From NCBI RefSeq assembly GCF_030317035.1, contig NZ_JASZYK010000002.1:310001-374000 (forward strand): a stretch of DNA of 64,000 nucleotides. The letters run 5' to 3'. Under the pieces are notes generated by a model. It was not told where the DNA came from. It worked only from the letters and a program-made list of their open reading frames with translations, and ran no database searches. Positions 60,600-64,000 of the stretch are shown piece after piece (position 1 is the stretch's first letter; each line of letters starts with the position of its first letter). A program made the position numbers and the translations under genes. This stretch comes from Variovorax sp. J22G73 (GTDB lineage: Bacteria; Pseudomonadota; Gammaproteobacteria; Burkholderiales; Burkholderiaceae_C).

Positions 60600-61094
60600 A
60601 TGACAGCATCTATTCGTGCAGGTACGGCCAACGACGCCTATCTCGGAGTGAACGGGGTCGACCTCGCCAAACTGGACACGACGAACGGGCTCACCCTGAT
60701 CACCAAGCCTCTGGCCTTCGCCTCGGGCGGCACGGGAGACACAGGCTCCGCTTGGCTCTCGTTCCAGTCCAACCCCTTCCCGCAGGGCGGCGGGTTCGGG
60801 GACGCCACGGGCGTCACGTACTACAAGAAGATGGGGCGAACCGTCTGGTTCTACACGTACCTCCAGATCAACAACGTCGGCTCGGCTTCGGGAAGCTTGT
60901 ACTTCAACTTGCCCTTCCCGTACGCCAACATCGGCGTGTGCACCGGTCGAGAGAACTACTCAACCGGACGGACGCTCGCCGGAATGATGAGTTCTCCCGG
61001 GACGCAGCAGGTTGCCGTCTTCAACTACGACAACTCCATTCCCCTCGGTGTCGCCAAGCTCGCTCTGTCAGGGGTCTACGAGGCAACAGCATGA
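60600..61094 (+). CDS. Tail-fibre-region hypothetical protein
   Basis: 164 residues. TKPLAFASGGTGDTGSAWLS, then GVTYYKKMGRTVWFYTYLQI resembles the fibre connector and tip segments of phage collar/fibre proteins. ATGA overlap with the next gene. Confidence 0.6.
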   Translation: MTASIRAGTANDAYLGVNGVDLAKLDTTNGLTLITKPLAFASGGTGDTGSAWLSFQSNPFPQGGGFGDATGVTYYKKMGRTVWFYTYLQINNVGSASGSLYFNLPFPYANIGVCTGRENYSTGRTLAGMMSSPGTQQVAVFNYDNSIPLGVAKLALSGVYEATA

Positions 61095-61552
61095 GCAACG
61101 TAATCGTTCGCGCCCACCAAGTGGGCATCAGCGCCACAGCCGCCCAGAACTTCACCCTGCAGACCCCGGCAGTCCCCGACGGCACCATGAAGCTCGCACG
61201 CGGGCTGAAAGACGCTACGACGCAGGACATCCTCACTGTGGGCACGGATGGCAAGGTGACGTTCAACCAAGGCATCGTGGGGCTGGAGGGCAACGTCAAC
61301 GGCAACGGCTGGCAGAAGCTGCCCAGCGGCCTAATCCTCGCGTGGGGCACCAATACCCTGCCGACGGCCAATGTAGCGCTCAGCGTCAACTACGGCATCA
61401 CCTTCCCTCATGCCGCGATCACCGGTTTCGCCACGGTAATCGGAGGCAACTCTTCGGGCTACACACCGGGCGTCCGCCTGGACAGCAACACCTCCTTCAG
61501 CCTGTTCTGCACCGCCGCGTACACGGTTTCGTGGCTCGTCATTGGATACTGA
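61091..61552 (+). CDS. Tail fibre tip module protein
   Basis: 153 residues. The second half, WQKLPSGLILAWGT...VSWLVIGY, is a clear paralogue of 60212-60598; 20 bases (60344-60363 and 61310-61329) are identical between the two genes. The first half has ARGLKDATTQDILTVGTDGK, a fibre connector. Confidence 0.7.
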   Translation: MSNVIVRAHQVGISATAAQNFTLQTPAVPDGTMKLARGLKDATTQDILTVGTDGKVTFNQGIVGLEGNVNGNGWQKLPSGLILAWGTNTLPTANVALSVNYGITFPHAAITGFATVIGGNSSGYTPGVRLDSNTSFSLFCTAAYTVSWLVIGY

Positions 61553-61553
61553 A

Positions 61554-62003
61554 ATGCAAATGTACTTTTCGCCCAGCGTCATGGGCTTTTTCTGCGTCGA
61601 GGTCCACGGAGACGCGATGCCTGACGACGTGGTCGCCATCAGCAACGAGCTCTACCAGTCCCTCCAGGGCTGGGCGATCCAAGTGGTCGATGGCCTTCCC
61701 GCGCGGCTCCCAGCGCCTCCGGTCGACCCCACACCGGCTCTGGTGGCCGCCGTGCAGACCGCGCTCGATGACGGCGCCCGCTCGCGCAACTACGACGACA
61801 TCGCCACTGCGATTACCTACCGAGGCGACCCGAACCCCAAGTTCGCCGCCGAGGCTGAAGTGTTCTTCGCATGGCGCAGTGCGGCCTGGACTAAGGCGTA
61901 CGAAATCCTCGCGGAAGTCCAGACCGGCAACCGCGAATTCCCAACCATTCCCGAGGCCCTGGCGCTCCTGCCAGCCCTTGTTCTCCCGGACTCCAATGGC
62001 TAA
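61554..62003 (+). CDS. Tail fibre assembly-like protein
   Basis: 149 residues. FSPSVMGFFCVEVHGDAMPD, VVAISNELYQSLQGW, and the helical C-terminus with FAAEAEVFFAWRSAAWTKAY fit tail fibre assembly chaperones, which lie just after the fibre genes they serve. ATG 61554. Confidence 0.7.
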   Translation: MQMYFSPSVMGFFCVEVHGDAMPDDVVAISNELYQSLQGWAIQVVDGLPARLPAPPVDPTPALVAAVQTALDDGARSRNYDDIATAITYRGDPNPKFAAEAEVFFAWRSAAWTKAYEILAEVQTGNREFPTIPEALALLPALVLPDSNG

Positions 62004-62268
62004 CTACATCCCCGTCTCTGCCGCCGCCGCTGACGGCACCGACTTCACGCTGGCGGCCAACGCCGCCACCACGCTCAGCCTGTCGGCGGCTTCGGCTCTT
62101 GTGCCGGGATGCGGCGCACTGATCCAGATCAAGTCGGCGGGCGGCTCCTACCAGACCATCGGTCGGCTCGACCGCGACTACCCAGTGCGCGTGCTCCAGG
62201 CCACAGGGACGTTCCGTGTGTCGAAGGGCTCGAACCCGGACCTTCCGTTCGGTGTAGAGCGCGACTGA
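61996..62268 (+). CDS. Small beta-rich phage protein
   Basis: 90 residues: MANYIPVSAAAADGTDFTLA, then ALIQIKSAGGSYQTIGRLD and FRVSKGSNPDLPFGVERD. Overlaps the chaperone-like gene by 8 bases and the next by TGATG. Possibly a minor tail component. Confidence 0.55.
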   Translation: MANYIPVSAAAADGTDFTLAANAATTLSLSAASALVPGCGALIQIKSAGGSYQTIGRLDRDYPVRVLQATGTFRVSKGSNPDLPFGVERD

Positions 62269-62360
62269 TGCTGCCGACCTTTGTGCCGGTGCTGCGTGAT
62301 CCGCTAACGCCGGTCACGCGCGACGCGGGCGCCACGCCCGTTGCCCTCCCCACGAACTGA
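62268..62360 (+). CDS. Very small phage ORF
   Basis: 30 residues, Pro-rich (MLPTFVPVLRDPLTPVTRDA). TGATG overlap with the gene before is the main support. Confidence 0.35.
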   Translation: MLPTFVPVLRDPLTPVTRDAGATPVALPTN

Positions 62361-62365
62361 TTCCA

Positions 62366-62623
62366 ATGACCACCAAGTACCGCATCATGGCCCACGCAGG
62401 CCAAGTCACCGCCATCATCTTTGGCCGCGAGCACTCGAACGCCCACGGCGTCGAAGTGGCTGCCGGCGACGCCGATGACCTCGCCGCAGAAATCGAGGCG
62501 CTGTGCCCGACTGGCGTAGGCTCGCCCTGGCCGCCGGTTGGCGCCAAGCCCGCCGAGCTGCCCAAACCGGTCCGCAAGCCCAAGGGCAAGGCAGACGCTG
62601 AATCCAACGAGCCCGCTGCGTGA
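62366..62623 (+). CDS. Small hypothetical phage protein
   Basis: 85 residues with a folded N-terminal half (YRIMAHAGQVTAIIFGREHS) and a Lys/Pro-rich tail. The stop overlaps the holin start. No family recognised. Confidence 0.55.
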   Translation: MTTKYRIMAHAGQVTAIIFGREHSNAHGVEVAAGDADDLAAEIEALCPTGVGSPWPPVGAKPAELPKPVRKPKGKADAESNEPAA

Positions 62624-62904
62624 CCCCGTTCAACGACATCTGGAAGGCCCTGGCCGTCCTGGCTGGCATCGGCGTCTTCATTGCCATCGGTAAGCTGCTG
62701 GTGAGCGATGAGAAGTTCTCCTGGCGCCTCGCAATCGGGCGCTCCATCGTCAGCGCAGGCCTCGCGGTTGCTGCTGGCTCCATCGTTGCCTTCATCCCCG
62801 GCGTCTCCATGCTGGGCATCGTGGGCCTCGCCGCAGCCACTGCGGTGCTGGGTGAGCAGTTCCTCGAACGCCTCATCCACGAGAAGGTCACCGGGGGCGC
62901 GTGA
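62620..62904 (+). CDS. Holin
   Basis: 94 residues with two to three membrane segments (ALAVLAGIGVFIAIGKLLV; SIVSAGLAVAAGSIVAFIPG; MLGIVGLAAATAVLG) and a charged tail (LERLIHEKVTGG). Size, topology and position before the terminase genes match the T7-like holin (gp17.5 position). GTG start, coupled to neighbours. It would time lysis. Confidence 0.78.
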   Translation: MTPFNDIWKALAVLAGIGVFIAIGKLLVSDEKFSWRLAIGRSIVSAGLAVAAGSIVAFIPGVSMLGIVGLAAATAVLGEQFLERLIHEKVTGGA

Positions 62905-63320
62905 GCCTCCGGGTCCGCAGGGCTCGGCCAAGTGACGCCGAGACCCTACGGGCTCTTCACACCCTGACGTTCCCCATGGACGAACACGAGGACTACCTCG
63001 TGGGCGCGTGGTGGATCGTCTGGGACGGTAAGGAGCCCGTTGCCTTCTGCGGCTACCGCGCCGCCGTCACTGAACCCAATACCGCCTACCTCAGCCGCTG
63101 CGGCGTCCTCGCATCCCATCGGGGCCGTGGCATTCAGAAGAAGCTGCTGCAGGTCCGGCTGCGCCGCATCAAGGCGCTGCGCTTCAACAGCGCGATCTCC
63201 ACGACCTATCTGAACACCGTCAGCGCAAACAACCTGATTCGCGCTGGCTTCCGCCTGTACGACCCCCGCGCCCCCTGGGGCAGCCCGGGGACGTGCTACT
63301 GGCGCAAGGAATTTCCATGA
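62901..63320 (+). CDS. GNAT family N-acetyltransferase
   Basis: 139 residues. RVRRARPSDAETLRALHTLT, PVAFCGYRAAVTEPNTAYLS, then the acetyl-CoA loop in VLASHRGRGIQKKLLQVRL (the R/Q-x-x-G-x-G/A pattern) and SANNLIRAGFRLYDP. This is a convincing GNAT. It lies between holin and small terminase; the target is unknown. Confidence 0.8.
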   Translation: MSLRVRRARPSDAETLRALHTLTFPMDEHEDYLVGAWWIVWDGKEPVAFCGYRAAVTEPNTAYLSRCGVLASHRGRGIQKKLLQVRLRRIKALRFNSAISTTYLNTVSANNLIRAGFRLYDPRAPWGSPGTCYWRKEFP

Positions 63321-63619
63321 CCGAACCTGACAACAACGAGCCGGCGATCCGCGCCGCCTTCGAAGCCGCGCTGATCAAGGGCTTGAAGGGCGAGCCGCTG
63401 ACCAACAAGGACGGCGCCGTCGTGGATGCGAACGGCGAAGTGCTCCTGGGCGCCCCGGACGCCTCCTTCCTCTCCGTAGTCCGCGCGTACCTCAAGGACC
63501 TTAAGGGCCCTGACGGCGCACCCAAAGCGCCGCAGACTGGCAAGCCGCGCGATGGCGGCCTGCTCGACAACTACCTGAAGGGGGCGGGCAAAGGCCTGCC
63601 CTTCGGTCGCCCGCAGTGA
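63317..63619 (+). CDS. Terminase small subunit, T7 gp18-like
   Basis: 100 residues, near T7 gp18 (89). EGEVLLGAPDASFLSVVRAY-like block (NGEVLLGAPDASFLSVVRAY) and a Gly/Lys/Pro-rich tail ending GKGLPFGRPQ are typical. It recognises DNA for packaging. Overlaps both neighbours. Confidence 0.8.
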   Translation: MTEPDNNEPAIRAAFEAALIKGLKGEPLTNKDGAVVDANGEVLLGAPDASFLSVVRAYLKDLKGPDGAPKAPQTGKPRDGGLLDNYLKGAGKGLPFGRPQ

Positions 63620-64000
63620 GCCACCCTTGGTGGTGGGACCACGAGGACCCCGTGCTTGCGGACTTCCGCAACATGGCTTACCTCATCTGGGACCACCTAG
63701 CTCTCCCTGCGCCCACGCCCGCGCAGTACGAGATCGCCTACTTCCTCCAGCACGGCTGGGCGGGGTACGGCCAGGACAAACGCGGCGACTACTTCCACTG
63801 GTTCGGCGATGAGGAAGCCGAGCCTGACCGCACCAACGTCACACGTCTCGCCGAGCCGCACGTCTTCCGCGAGGACGTCCTAGAGGCGTTCCGTGGCATC
63901 GGCAAGTCTTACCTAACCTCCGGCTTCGCTCTATGGCGCCTGGAGCGCCGGCCCTACGACGAGAAGATTCTGGTGGTCTCGGCCTCGGGCACGAAGGCCA
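63616..64000 (+). CDS. Terminase large subunit, T7 gp19-like (cut by window edge)
   Basis: The first 128 codons are present. LIWDHLALPAPTPAQYEIAY resembles the gp19 start, and EAFRGIGKSYLTSGFALWRL contains the ATPase P-loop region of T7 gp19 (QAFRGIGKSF), followed by KILVVSASGTKA. About 30 residues between these two blocks (GYGQDKRGDYFHWFGDEEAE and on) have no counterpart in T7 by eye. GTG 63616 overlaps the small-subunit stop. Confidence 0.9.
   Translation, partial: MSHPWWWDHEDPVLADFRNMAYLIWDHLALPAPTPAQYEIAYFLQHGWAGYGQDKRGDYFHWFGDEEAEPDRTNVTRLAEPHVFREDVLEAFRGIGKSYLTSGFALWRLERRPYDEKILVVSASGTKA

Larger units (their letters stand above)
26181..64000 (+). mobile_element. T7-like (Autographivirus-type) prophage, left part
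   Basis: From the tRNA junction to the right edge all supported genes run rightwards in T7 order: RNA polymerase, DNA metabolism, portal-scaffold-capsid-tail, internal virion proteins, tail fibre, holin, terminase. Starts of the GTG/TTG type and 4-base gene overlaps are common. At least 37.8 kb is present. The integrase and any genes normally upstream of the RNA polymerase were not seen and are expected to the right. No frameshift or transposon insertion was seen in the core genes apart from the split RNA polymerase. Confidence 0.9.

Overview
The window joins two unlike DNAs. Bases 1 to about 26,180 are chromosome of a GC-rich betaproteobacterium, most likely a Comamonadaceae member near Variovorax. 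This is inferred from the gene content and order (hrpA/argA, dapC-dapD-PilT-type ATPase-dapE-prmB), the base composition, and short GATAAT-type -10 boxes close to start codons. From about 26,181 to the right edge lies a T7-like (Autographivirus-type) podovirus prophage, read rightwards throughout. Its right end, and presumably its integrase, lie beyond the window.

Host part: hrpA (minus strand, C-terminus off the left edge); argA; a LysE-type exporter; a quinone oxidoreductase divergent from a LysR regulator; the lysine/diaminopimelate genes dapC, dapD and dapE with a PilT/PilU-like ATPase between dapD and dapE; prmB; an ABC-F protein; a DUF697-like membrane protein; a divergent Cro-like/CI-like repressor pair; a fasciclin protein (minus strand); a three-gene RND efflux operon; and an MHYT-GGDEF-EAL cyclic-di-GMP protein (minus strand).

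Junction: on the minus strand, positions 26,181-26,225 hold the 3' half of a tRNA-Lys-like gene (anticodon loop with TTT, T arm, acceptor strand, CCA). It is cut in the anticodon loop and followed downstream by its own terminator. I read this as attL.

Prophage: the gene order is that of T7. It begins with a single-subunit RNA polymerase that is split into two open frames (26,311-27,243 and 27,372-29,120) by about 130 bases carrying a copy of the putative phage promoter. Next come small genes, a gp2.5-like SSB, a RusA resolvase, primase-helicase, DNA polymerase, a nucleotidyltransferase-fold protein, exonuclease, dNMP kinase, nested Rz/Rz1 spanins, portal, scaffold, capsid, tail tubular A and B, internal virion proteins (with a separate GH24 lysozyme), a long multi-gene tail-fibre cassette, holin, a GNAT protein, and small and large terminase (the last cut by the window edge). 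Three near-identical 24-base elements (27,271; 29,156; 39,655) are the best candidates for promoters of the phage's own polymerase. They sit before the polymerase catalytic half, before the replication genes and before the virion genes.

The most interesting point is the split polymerase. The catalytic half follows what looks like the enzyme's own promoter, and attL abuts the N-terminal half, so integration separates that half from whatever precedes it in the free phage genome. This suggests a simple way to keep a T7-like phage silent as a prophage; that is inference.
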